This document shows, piece by piece, positions 27,601-37,500 of a stretch of 37,500 nucleotides of DNA. Source of the stretch: Mesostigma viride (Eukaryota > Streptophyta > Mesostigmatophyceae > Mesostigmatales > Mesostigmataceae). The position numbers were made by a program, and so were the translations under genes. A model generated the notes under the pieces. It was given only the letters and a program-made list of their open reading frames with translations. It was not told the origin of the DNA and made no database searches. Location of the stretch: positions 1-37,500 of the forward strand of contig RPFO01002268.1 in the NCBI GenBank assembly GCA_009746045.1. Reading direction: 5' to 3'. Position 1 is the first letter of the stretch; every line of letters begins with the position of its first letter.

Positions 27601-30600
27601 CCTCATCCTCCTCCTTCTCATCCTCATTCTCATCCGCCTCCCCCTCTTCCTCCTCCCCCTCTTCCCCCTTCTCCGAATCATCATCCTCATCAGACGAAGA
27701 ATCGTCGTCGGAAAAGTATTTGAGGCCTTCCCACCCATCTTCAACAAGCCAATATTTGATAAGGCGGACCAGGCGCTTCCACCGGCGGATATGGGCGGGC
27801 TCCCCGAACACCAGCAGAACTCTGCAGGGTGCCCTAAAAAGGGCGTTGGTCATCTTGTCAACCACATCCCACACGACCGGGCTCAAATGCGAGGAGGGTT
27901 TGGGAATGTGGCGCTCCTCCGGAATGCATTCTGGGTCCCACTCGCGCAGGTTCCTCCACTTCTCGTTGCTGTCAGCTGCCAGGTCCAGCACAGCAAACGC
28001 CTGGTCCTTCAGCGACCGAGGAATTTTGTCAGACCCCGTGCACAACTCGTCCACCACCTTCGTCACCACCAGATCCTTTCTTTTTTCGTTTTCCTTCCAT
28101 GTCATTGTCCTGTATGCGATCCAGTCGGATCCCATCCTCACCCCCTTCCAATCGCTGTAGGCTTCCAACCTGTCCCGCCACCCCTTCTTGGCCTTGGTAG
28201 TCCCCTCCTCCGCCGCCTCCTCGACCTCCTTCTCGACCTCCGCCGCCGCCTCCTTGGCACACCCAGCAGATGTTTGGTCTTCACCCCAAATCGTCATACA
28301 AATGACGGGGGTGGGAAGCGAGCAGCCCTCTCGGGAACTTCCAGTCCTTCTGGTCGACCACTTTCCTTTTAGCCGGCGGAAGGTCCCTCAGCGTGAGAAT
28401 GATCGCCCTCGTGGCCGTGACGACCACCCGCCAAAAGTCTCTGGTCAGGCGGCAGTCGGCGATGAACTTGTCGAGGTCCGTGGCGAAGGTGCCCTTCAGC
28501 TTCACGCCAAACACGTGCTCCCTCACCAATACGGGGTCGAAAGTCCCGTTTAGTTGTTTGCAAGCGGCCATCAGCTCGGGGTTCTCCAGGAACTTGATGT
28601 GGGCGAATTGCTTTGCCGCCTCTATCAAATTCTTGGCGACTTCCATTATTTTTATCAGGTTGCTGGGAGGGGCCTCACAGGACATGATCGGCGCTTGGAT
28701 CAGGCTGTCGAAGTACTGGAAACTCGCAAGTTCCCGATGCGCGGTGAAAATGGACAGTTCGTGCGCCTTGTCTTTAGGGCGCGCGTCAAGGAAGTCTTGC
28801 CGAGCCGCGATATCCTGTGCGATCGCCGGCTTGCCGTCGACAGCGGGCTTCAAAGGGTCCTCACACCAGAACAGCCAGCGCTGCATGAAGTTCTTCTGGT
28901 CCGGCCCCCACTTGTCCGTCTCTTCAGCCCCCCTGCCTTGTCGCCGGCGCCGTCCCCTTCGGCCTTGGCTTGCTCTCCTTTCTGCCAAAAGGGCTTCACA
29001 ATCGCCCAGATCTTGCCGTACAGAGGAGTTGGGATAGACACGCCCTTCCCTCTCTTGACGGGTCCATATGCCTGGTAGGCCCGGTGCACATCCCCCAGCG
29101 CTGAGCCCCACGTTGCCTTGGCTTGGGCTGTGTCCTCGGCGTTCATGGCGTTCCCGAGCTGCCTGACAACTTCGATCATCTTGCCGACTTGTTCGGAAAC
29201 CTGCATCGCCGTAGGGCAACAACGCGCAGAGACACATCGATAGTCCTCCCAAATAAGCACAACTCAACTGAGAACAAGAATACGACTGACAGAAACGCCG
29301 GCGGTCGCATCTTGACCAAAATATGGCATACTAAGGTGGAACATGAAAACCCCTTATAGAAACGCCGGCGGTCGCATCTTGACCGAACTAATGGCATACT
29401 GAAATTAACACAAGAAAACCACTTATAGAAACGCCGGCGGTCGCAACCTGGCTTACCTTCTGTTCACGGATCTGCCACCAGGTCGGCAGGATGGTCTCAC
29501 CCTTGAGCATCTGCACGTCCACCCCCCCGAAATTCGTCCAATCAGTTGCCCACTCCTCCAGCTTCGCCGCGGCCACGGTCTTCGTGACCTCCTGCTCCTT
29601 CCCTCCCCGCGCAACGACCCTGAGCTTTTCCGCCTTCATGAAACCATTCAGCATTGCCTGGTACCACACAGATCTTTGGTCCACCGTCATATTGTCGGTG
29701 ACCAGTTCGAATTTCACCGATTTGATGAGTGTGGTAAAGTGGTTCCCGTCCAGCACGAGAAAGCCGCAAATGGCTGGCGGCAACGGTGGCTTCTTCTCGA
29801 TGGAGCCATCTCCCAGGCGGACTTGCACAAACTGTCCAAAAGCGCGGCCTTTCTCACGTCCACGGGCTTAAGATCGTCCAGCAAATCGGCCCGTCCTGTC
29901 AGAACCGCGGTGGAAGCAGCTTCGGCCATTCCCTTGGCCGAGCTCGTTCGCAGGTAGATATCAATCTCTTTGTCAGTCATTGCGCGAGCGTAGCCAGCCT
30001 TCATTGTCCGTGCCCCCCCATCTCCCCGAAGAGTTGCGCGAGCTGACGCTGGGTGCCTTCCTTTTTCATCCAGTCATGAAAAGTGTTGGGGCACCGGTCA
30101 GCCAAAAACTGGAACGAGTACCGCCACACAGGAATCACCAGCTTGTCGTGGCCGTAGTCGGACTCCGAGTTTGCAAAAATGGTGGCGTTCTGCTCGGCTC
30201 TAGACAGATGCAAGTCTCGTGCGAGGAGCTTCTGAGGCCCCACGAACAGGTTCCTTGTCCACACCCGATTTCGATGCACCAAGGCTTTGGACATCTCATC
30301 GAGGTCCCGAGGCTGAACGGCAAGCTGCTTCCGCAACCGTTTGCCCTTCGCGATCTCATCGTTCACATCCAGGATGTCATCATCATCCTGCGACACCGGG
30401 GACTTCTCCCATTTCTCAAGCAGAGACACGGGAGCATCCGCAACCTCCACCTCCTTTCCTTTCCCCTTTCCCTTCAGCGCCTTCCCCTTGTGGGTCGCAA
30501 GTGCTTCGGAGAGTCCCTTCTGGTATTCGTCGACGGCAGCAGTCCACGTACTCTATTTCCATCTTCTCGCGGCGCGCGGTGCTCGTCGAGGCGGATTGAG

Positions 30601-33600
30601 TACATGATGGCCGCGTGGGTCGCCTTCTCGGCCTGCACGTACTGCAGTGATGCGAAAAAATCAGGAAAGCATAACCAAAAGGAATAAAGTAAATGTCACA
30701 CTTGAGAAACGCCGGCCGTCGCAACCTACATGAAACCTGAACCTCAACATCAAAGCCCCCCTCACAACAGAGGTACACTTGGCTCATTTCCCTCAACCAT
30801 GCGAAATCAGGAAAGGAAGTAAGTGTTAGTCAAAAGGAAGTAAGTGTCACACTTAAGAAACGCCGGCCGTCGCAACCTACATGAAACGTGGACCTCAAGA
30901 ACAAAGCCCCCCTCACAACAGAGGTAGACTTACCTCATTCCCCTCAACCGCTGCTGCTTCAGCCGCTTTCTTCGACCCCTTCGCGATCTTCGGAGACTTG
31001 TCCCGGCGGGCATCGTGTTCCTTCAACATCTTGATCAGAGTCTTGGCGTCCGCCATCGTCACCGTCTTCAGTTTACACTTCCTCTCCTTCCTTTGCCCTC
31101 GAACAGGTTCTCCTGCATCCACTTTATCAAGGCCTTGGCGCTCGGGATCTCCTCAGGCTGTGTGGCTCCATCGGGCGCGCACGCATTCTTCACGATCAAC
31201 TCAGCGACTTGATGGAGAGTCATCATCTGGTTCCGTACCTCAGGTGGGGCTGTTTCCGTTCTCACCTCGGCCACAACCCGCTTTGCTAACGTCCTCAGTT
31301 TATAAGCATCCGCTTGCTCCTTAAAGCGTGTCATTTTCGCAGTATCGCCGTCGCTTCCACCCGCGCCCTCTGACACAGGCTCACCGACAGCGATAGCCCC
31401 CTCTCCCTGGAGATTTGCCCCACCCTGACGACCGGCTTCCTGCAAGAACATTATCAACGGAAGATTTTTAATGTAAGAAAAGTGTAGAGAAACGCCGGCC
31501 GTCGTAACTCTGTCAATTGAGGACGAACCTAAACTTTCGATTACTAAGTCAACGGTAACTTACCCTTCCCCCCTCTGCAGTGGAACCACCGTAAGATCCA
31601 CTTCCCCTCCTCTCACCGCCCTCTTGCTGCTCGAACGGACTTCCCTGTAAAAAAAGCAAACGCGATTGTCCATTAACAAGAAAAAAATTACTACAAAAAT
31701 AAACAAGGATATACGCACGCAAACCATTTCATTACAAGTAAACCGGAGAGGAATCTGACGCACTCATGTACCTGGGTGCTTCCCGCCATTGAGCGGGCTT
31801 CTCTTGCACCCACATCCTCTTGCCGGCCCTGCGAACATTTCAACGGAAAGTAAAAATCCGCTTAGTTGTCGGAAATGACATTTCTGGCGAATATTGCAAA
31901 AAAATGCTTATGTATTTCACGACATCAATTAAATGGGCAGAGACTTACGAAGATCGACCCGCCACCTTCCAAATTGCTCGGCGTCATTTCGAAAACTTCT
32001 TCTTCCCCTGCATCGACCCCCTTCCCCCTTCCCCTTGGCCGCGGCGGGGGCATATCGCCCGTCGCGACCGGCTTGGAAGTCGCGGGGGGATCCCTTGCGG
32101 TTGAGGGCACTGCGGCCGACTCGTGCACACTCTCCCCCCTCTTTTGGGCTACTGCGGCAGGCGCGGCATGGGAGGGCGCGGCGGCTACTGTCGGATTCTG
32201 AGCCAACCGAGCCACCCTTTGCTCCTGCAAGAGCATGGTGTCGATACGAGGCATGAAATTGCTTTTGGAGAGATAAGGCACCTTGGCGACTTCAGGTTTG
32301 TCATTAAGGATGTCTTGGTACAGCGCGAGTTGCTGTTGACGAGTGCCATTCGCGAGTCGCTGAAACCGCTCAATCTGAAACTGCGCAACCGGATCGTGAA
32401 CCCTCTCACCACCACCGTGGTACTCATCCTTCCCAGTGACCGCGGCAAAGCTGACACCAGATTCCACCATTGGGGGCGGCGTGCCCTCCCTTGCACGCTT
32501 GTGAGGAGGCTGTTGTGAGGAGGCGCCTTGGGCCTGAACTGGTTGCCCTTCAGACCCTTCCCCCCTAGGGGGAGAGTCGCCGACCACCTGCGATGTATAG
32601 GGCCGCCCTTTTCCATCTGCAACAACAAAACAAAAAAATTGGAAAAATCATACGAGTCAGCAGGAAGATGCGCCCCACGTCGCAACTCAATACAAAAAAT
32701 GCATCATTATGTCAAGGTACAAACAACGTTATAATTCAGAATGAACAGAGATTCATAACAAGAGAACGACGCACTAAAAGATGCGACCGCCGTCGCAACT
32801 TTCGTCAATTCACTCTATACAAACAACTCTATGTCCCTCATAAAGAATCATTTGGCAAGGAAATGCAAAAAAATTCGGTTACCAACTCCGTCGACCCATA
32901 AGTGGTTCGCGAATGGGAAATCGCTGCTGATTTTCGGTCGGGCCCTTCATGGTATTTTCGAAATCTCGAGGCAAGGTTGCGCGGAAGAGGGCCCTCCTTA
33001 ATCATGCGTGCGATCGGACTGGCCATGGAAAGGGATAGCTGGTTCCTGGACTGCCTTGCACGGTCAACCATCTTGAAACTTCCCCTAAGAAGGAAATCAG
33101 ACGTCAGACGGTTGAATATGCGTACGTCAAGATTTGACCAACCCATCATCCATTCAACCACCTTCTCCGCGGCATCATGGAAGACCTGGCTCTCATCCTC
33201 CATTCCTCCAGACCCAAACACACAATCGGCCGTGTTGTCGTCGTGCCTCCTAAGGCGAATGTTCACGTCCTCTTTGTCATCATCCATTTCCGACAGCCGA
33301 ATTACAGCCCTTTTGGCTCCGTCCACTCCATCCTCAAGAAGGACGTCCATCTGCGCCCCCCCACACAATTGTTGTCAACGTATTGTTGCAGATGACGGGA
33401 AATCATGTCCTTTCCGAAAGCTACGATGTGTTCCCCACACAGACCCATGTCGGTAATTGACAGCTTTTTACATTTCCTATCCCGGCACTTCTTTTCGGGA
33501 TCCTTCTCAAAAATCCGGAAAACAGCGTCCTGATATGGACGTCCCCTTATGTCGACCGTCAGACTGGACATCTGCGAAACCAGAACATACCGGCCGCGAG

Positions 33601-35167
33601 TAGTTTATATTATTAAAAAAAACTGGCAGTCATCTTCATCTATTTATGCGAGCTAAAATTTGAAGAAAATGCAACAAAGAAACGCCCTGGGGCGCAACTT
33701 CCTCAACAACCACTTTCTACGTACAAACGAATGGCAATCACATCGACTACGATTGTCACTACATACGAATGTCCAGACAATATAATGTGTATGTAGAGGG
33801 GGTGCATTCAACACCAGAGAAACGCCGGCGGGCGCAACTCATATCATTAACCGGCCCCGGAAAATAAAATTCAAAAAACGTTTTGAAATTTTTTTATTGT
33901 ACTTGTTTATTAATACGAAGGTTTAAATTTGGCACAAAGAAGGCGCAACTTGTACAGCAACATTGCGGTATTAGATGATCTATTCAATATGCGATTGATG
34001 TTCTGAAACCTTCCAGACTTTCACAATGTCTGGTACGACCGATCTCGGACGAGGAGTGGAATCGGAAGCGAGCCAGTAATCCTCAACTATTTTTTTGATG
34101 TACAATGGAAGACTCCTTCCATTTCGTCGAACTGTGTCGGTCCTTTGCCTTTTGGGCGAACTCTCCTCAACCTCCACCATTTCCTGCGCGAAGGAATAAA
34201 ATGATACGTTTTAAATAAACATTAATTTATTAAAAAAATATTATATAAACAAGTTGTTATTCCTCGGAATAGTTTTTTTTTATCCATTCCACAAACGCGT
34301 TTGTCACAAAGACCTTCCATGCTTTCTCAAGAACTTGTCCCCCCGATGTTTTCGAGTAATCAAACTCGTCATCCGAAGAAACCAACTCCGGCACATCCTC
34401 CGAGAGGGTCTCTACGTTGTCATCGGCTTTCCTTTTACGCTTGTGGTTTCCGAGGCATTTTTTTGGTTCTTCTTCTGACATTCGTTCTGCAACAAACGAG
34501 TCATTTCGAGGGGGGTGTGGTTTTACGGGTGTAGATTCATGGCGGGCGTAACACATACAATTCAATGTTGTCAAAATCATTTGTATTGTTTGTTTCGAAA
34601 CGTATTAAAATATATTACATGATACCGTGGAGCCTCTTTCCAAAAGATGCCCTCCTAACACCTGTGGCGATACTGACTGCATCTTTCAGCTCGTCAACCC
34701 ACCCTCCTGGCCTTAAGAAGTCGATCTCCCTGTAGGACCAAGCACCCGCATTCAAAACAAGGGCCTCTGCCGCACTCTCTGCTACAGTACTTGGATCCCG
34801 GCCCCCCACACACATTCTTTTGTCGTGTATATGAATTCGATCCCGAGAGGCTTGATGGCGAAGAAAACCGACGCATCATTCTCATACAAAACATCTGCCA
34901 TTTCTGGCATGCTATCCGCGACACTATCTGTTGTCTCCACACAAACCGTCATGCCGGCCTTCCTCATCTCAAGGACCATGACAAGCTTAGAGCCCCCCTC
35001 GTTTTTCGCCTTTCTTGCAATCTTTTTTAAGCCAGTGTCAAACACTGCCTGAATGTCTGAAACAATCTTCAGGTGATCCACACAAAAAGGGTGAAACTTG
35101 TCAACGGCTTTCTTTTGGCAATCGGTGTTTCCGCGGCAAATATTCTGAAGTTCTTCATCCATTTGTT
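23979..35167 (-). CDS. Large multi-exon gene of unknown function (12 exons seen)
   Basis: Minus-strand model: exons 34626-35167, 34314-34486, 34010-34183, 32883-33571, 31949-32616, 31772-31828, 31564-31644, 30934-31439, 29457-30641, 27353-29200, 26529-26969 and 23979-24665. Donors are mostly GTAAGY and acceptors TGCAG-like. With a handful of missing bases restored (mostly in C/G runs), every exon length agrees with the phase of both its splice sites. All junctions are phase 0 except exon 1/2 and 11/12 (phase 1). The result is an open reading of about 2,350 codons; the true start lies upstream of 35167. The protein is rich in charged low-complexity stretches with several globular parts. Apart from cysteine/histidine motifs in exons 1 and 4, I recognise no domain. 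Several genes instead of one remain possible, since some exons begin with ATG. Confidence 0.6.
24769..26486. mobile_element. Non-autonomous DNA element B, TTAA target duplication, inside an intron
   Basis: Terminal inverted repeats CTCGTCGTCTGTCCC (24769-24783) and GGGACAGACGACGAG (26472-26486) flanked by TTAA at 24765-24768 and 26487-26490. Each end has a subterminal hairpin built from AACTCAGTCCTC and its complement. It is 1,718 bp long, with an interior homologous to element A. The termini differ from those of A, so the two belong to related subfamilies. Removing it reduces the host intron (24666-26528) to 141 bp, close to its neighbours in length. Confidence 0.8.
26529..26969 (-). CDS. 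Large gene exon 11
   Basis: Acceptor GTCCGACAG|ATG, MGMRPRQDSWGPPVEGTPAL, one missing base in G6 26835-26840, then MEQCPDTILLNEDDDPDPSA and a proline-rich end. The donor GCCG|GTAAAT (26528) leads in phase 1 to exon 12. Without that splice the frame ends at TAA 26509-26511, only 19 bp before the TTAA of element B. Confidence 0.5.
26970..27352 (-). repeat. 72-bp tandem repeat filling intron 10
   Basis: Five units; ACGCCCGCCGGCG starts at 27003, 27075, 27147, 27219 and 27291, exactly 72 bp apart. Each unit has AGTAACAGGC, CTTCCTGCTGGCGATCCCC and the GCCGGCG palindrome. Because 72 is a multiple of three, the array is also open as a 24-residue protein repeat (ending at 26960). I prefer intron, given the GAG|GTAAGC donor, the GACAG acceptor and matching phase 0. 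Confidence 0.8.
27353..29200 (-). CDS. Large gene exon 10
   Basis: Acceptor GGCGATGCAG, VSEQVGKMIEVVRQLGNAMN, then YGKIWAIVKPFWQKGEQAKA, KWGPDQKNFMQRWLFWCEDP, RDFWRVVVTATRAIILTLRD, SDWIAYRTMTWKENEKRKD and RAPCRVLLVFGEPAHIRRWK, followed by a long glutamate/aspartate tract encoded by CTC/GTC repeats (27545-27715) and a glycine-rich end. Shortages fall in C6 28928-28933, near G5 28307-28311 (two bases), in the G-rich part 27420-27560 (two) and C7 27373-27379. Donor GAG|GTAAGC. With six bases restored, 618 codons, phase 0. Confidence 0.55.
29201..29456 (-). repeat. Intron 9 with three 68-bp repeats of the GC motif
   Basis: AGAAACGCCGGCGGTCGCA occurs at 29291, 29358 and 29427, spaced 67 and 69 bp, each followed by TCTTGACC or ACCTGG and preceded by TATAGAAA-type words. 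The first motif (minus direction) lies 10 bp inside the donor. Confidence 0.85.
29457..30641 (-). CDS. Large gene exon 9
   Basis: Acceptor CATCACTGCAG, YVQAEKATHAAIMYSIRLDE, then three one-base shortages (near 30545-30590, in C7 30013-30019 and near 29840-29850). Segments include EYQKGLSEALATHKGK, a lysine-rich stretch, DKLVIPVWRYSFQFLADRCP, MTDKEIDIYLRTSSAKGM and ICGFLVLDGNHFTTLIKSV. It ends IREQK at donor AAG|GTAAGC. Corrected length 1,188 bp, phase 0. No known fold recognised. Confidence 0.55.
30642..30933 (-). repeat. Intron 8: tandem duplication of an exon end plus intron
   Basis: Two units of about 135-150 bp. Both carry GAAACGCCGGCCGTCGCAAC (30706-30725, 30857-30876), CAAAGCCCCCCTCACAACAG and AGGTA(G/C)ACTT. 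The inner copy also holds the exon end (minus strand GTTGAGGGAAATGAG) but with CCAAGT where the working donor has GTAAGT. Confidence 0.85.
30934..31439 (-). CDS. Large gene exon 8
   Basis: Acceptor TTCTTGCAG, EAGRQGGANLQGEGAIAV, helical middle (FKEQADAYKLRTLAKRVVAE), then AKALIKWMQENL; after a one-base shift near 31075-31110 it continues MADAKTLIKMLKEHDARRD and a lysine/alanine tail to donor GAG|GTAAGT. Adding one base gives 169 codons, phase 0. AKALIKWMQE and AKTLIKMLKE may be an internal duplication. The shift is not in a long homopolymer, so two separate genes meeting here remain possible. Confidence 0.5.
31564..31644 (-). CDS. Large gene exon 7 (81 bp)
   Basis: Acceptor TTTTTTTACAG, 27 codons (GSPFEQQEGGERRGSGSYGG and STAEGGR), donor AGG|GTAAGT, phase 0. 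Low-complexity glycine/serine linker. Confidence 0.5.
31772..31828 (-). CDS. Large gene exon 6 (57-bp microexon)
   Basis: Acceptor ATGTTCGCAG, 19 codons GRQEDVGAREARSMAGSTQ, donor CAG|GTACAT, phase 0. It is flanked by 120- to 130-bp AT-rich introns without the GC motif. Confidence 0.5.
31949..32616 (-). CDS. Large gene exon 5
   Basis: Acceptor TTGTTGCAG|ATG, MEKGGPIHRRWSATLPLGG, then one missing base in the C6 at 32560-32565, then a low-complexity part and the helical stretch AQFQIERFQRLANGTRQQQL. Later RPRGRGKGVD and the strong donor ATCTTC|GTAAGT. Corrected length 669 bp, phase 0. Confidence 0.6.
32883..33571 (-). CDS. Large gene exon 4
   Basis: Acceptor GGTTTCGCAG|ATG. It reads MSSLTVDIRGRPYQDAVF, then CRDRKCKKLSITDMGLCGEH (C-x4-C-x10-C-x2-H, like exon 1), then VGG and, past a C7 run at 33356-33362 lacking one base, AQMDVLLEDGVDGAKRAVI and EKVVEWMMGWSNLDVRIFN. 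Donor GAGTTG|GTAACC. With the base restored it is exactly 230 codons, phase 0 at both ends. Confidence 0.6.
33572..34009 (-). repeat. Intron 3 with GC motifs
   Basis: GAAACGCCCTGGGGCGCAAC at 33679-33698, GAAACGCCGGCGGGCGCAAC at 33819-33838 and a shortened GAAGGCGCAAC at 33939-33949. Otherwise it is AT-rich. Related single motifs lie in other introns: 31489-31508 (GAAACGCCGGCCGTCGTAAC), 32780-32799 (GATGCGACCGCCGTCGCAAC) and a partial GGCGGGCGTAAC at 34541-34552. Confidence 0.8.
34010..34183 (-). CDS. Large gene exon 3
   Basis: Acceptor CCTTCGCGCAG, 58 codons in phase 0, EMVEVEESSPKRQRTDTVRR through VVPDIVKVWK, donor TGGAAG|GTTTCA. PKRQRT is a possible nuclear localisation signal. The end (VWK before the donor) parallels exon 2 (AWK). 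Unspliced reading stops at 33980. Confidence 0.5.
34314..34486 (-). CDS. Large gene exon 2, partial duplicate of exon 1
   Basis: Acceptor TTTGTTGCAG|AACGAATG, nearly identical to exon 1 including about 40 bp of upstream intron. It starts MSEEEPKKCLGN (compare MDEELQNICRGN) and continues KRKRKADDN with a basic then acidic stretch. Donor TGGAAG|GTCTTT in phase 0; unspliced, it would stop at 34257. Exon length fits phase 1 in, phase 0 out. Confidence 0.5.
34626..35167 (-). CDS. Large gene exon 1 (first visible)
   Basis: Acceptor TTTGTTGCAG|AACAAATG. It begins MDEELQNICRGNTDCQKKAV and has C-x5-C-x11-C-x2-H, a likely zinc site. One G is missing in the C6 at 34802-34807; with it, KECVWGGRDPSTVAESAAEA follows. 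Donor CACG|GTATCA in phase 1. If not spliced there it ends at TAA 34615-34617, so a stand-alone protein of about 181 residues is the alternative. Confidence 0.55.
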
Positions 35168-35199
35168 CTGCAACAAACGAGTCATTTCGAGGGGGGGTG

Positions 35200-35740
35200 G
35201 TTTAACGGGTGTATATAGTAATTTGTTTTAGGTGAACGTTTATCATTCTATAAGAAAAGTGAATGGACGTTGGTACAACCTTCATTAGATATTTTAAAGC
35301 GAACGAGACGGAAAGAGAAACGACGGCGGGCGTAACCATCTCGGGATACATTGATATCACAAGAAGACATTGGACCGTAACGCGAAACAACACTCACGAA
35401 ATATTCTTCGACATCGAAAATAAAAAAGAAACGACGGCGGGCGTAACTATCATGGGATACATTGATATCACAAGGGACAATGGACCTGACTAGAATGCAA
35501 CTTACACGACAAATACTTAGACATCGAAGATGCAAAAGAAACGACGGCGGGCGTAACTATTCTGGAAAGATTTAGCTTACAAGAAGACAAGTTACCTGAT
35601 GGGAGGGCATCTTTCACGAGATATATTTCGATATCGAAAAGGCAAAAGAAACGACGGCGGGCGTAACTAGCACAACCAATGTTGGTCATGTGCTCTTCCA
35701 GTAAGAGAAGAAACGACGGCGGGCGTAACTATCACACGGT
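35200..35740. repeat. 110-bp tandem repeat carrying GAAACGACGGCGGGCGTAAC
   Basis: The 20-bp motif occurs at 35317, 35428, 35538, 35648 and 35710, spaced 111, 110, 110 and 62 bp. Between copies CATTGATATCACAAG and related words recur. On the minus strand it lies directly upstream of exon 1 and is probably the 3' part of a further intron. Confidence 0.9.
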
Positions 35741-35789
35741 CAAAGAAGAGTGACGTTGGCAGAATTATGGTGTTTGTAAAAGGGAGGGG

Positions 35790-37427
<1,638 letters not shown>

Positions 37428-37430
<3 letters not shown>

Positions 37431-37500
37431 CGTAAGCGTAAGCGTAAGCGTAAAGCGTAAGCCTAAGCGTAAGCGAAGCGTAAACCTAAGCGTAAGCATA
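37428..37500. repeat. GCGTAA tandem repeat at the window edge
   Basis: GGCGTAAGCGTAAGCGTAAG and variants (GCCTAAGC, GCGAAGC, GTAAACC) continue to the last base. The hexamer is not a known telomere repeat. The array is cut by the window end. Confidence 0.8.

Noticed and set aside
32616-35167. Spliced-leader trans-splicing, because several acceptors stand directly before an ATG
   Set aside because: Each exon also has a usable donor whose phase matches the next acceptor, which ordinary cis-splicing explains better.
35317-35729. CRISPR-like regularly spaced 20-bp repeats
   Set aside because: Spacers are about 90 bp and similar to each other, the setting is a spliced eukaryotic locus and no cas gene is present; this is a 110-bp tandem repeat.

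Overview
Eukaryotic nuclear DNA, most likely from a green alga (Chlorophyta). Three things suggest this: very GC-rich coding stretches in AT-rich non-coding DNA, many short spliceosomal introns with GTAAGY donors and TGCAG acceptors, and the chlorophyte poly(A) signal TGTAA at the end of a retrotransposon (5789-5793) and of a probable 3'UTR (12844-12848). The taxon is an inference. No core housekeeping gene, rRNA or tRNA was found; this is a transposon- and repeat-rich region.

Layout. 1-540: edge of a minus-strand gene and a 257-bp foldback MITE with TA target duplications. 541-5810: a 5.3-kb non-LTR retrotransposon bounded by a perfect 15-bp target duplication, whose single product reads PHD finger, RING-H2 finger, C2H2 fingers, reverse transcriptase, CCHC knuckle, PD-(D/E)XK-type endonuclease. 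5.8-14.1 kb: small spliced gene pieces on both strands, two inverted TGAGAAA-rich repeats, a decayed second LINE (YADD type) and a 55-aa zinc-ribbon exon. 14.4-17.5 kb: a 1-kb GGGA/GGAC microsatellite and two satellite arrays (184-bp and about 150-bp units). 17.5-19.3 kb: hAT transposase pseudogene, another LINE fragment and a paralogous exon. 20.2-22.4 kb: a small minus-strand gene whose first exon is split by a 1.7-kb element flanked by TTAA. 22.6-22.8 kb: a third YADD fragment.

23979-35167: the main gene locus, a minus-strand model of at least 12 exons (about 2,350 codons, N-terminus outside the visible part). I recognise no domain family. Splice phases close in every exon, nearly all introns are phase 0, and most introns carry one or more copies of a 20-bp palindrome-cored motif close to GAAACGCCGGCGGTCGCAAC. 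A second 1.7-kb TTAA element, related to the first, lies in its last intron. 35.2-37.5 kb: a 110-bp tandem repeat with the same motif, then 1.6 kb of GA/GGGA microsatellite and GCGTAA repeats.

A technical point affects the whole window. Almost every apparent frameshift is explained by missing bases, most often a single base in a run of six or more C or G. The retrotransposon and the large gene are therefore probably intact in the organism, and the breaks are probably homopolymer under-calls in the assembly.
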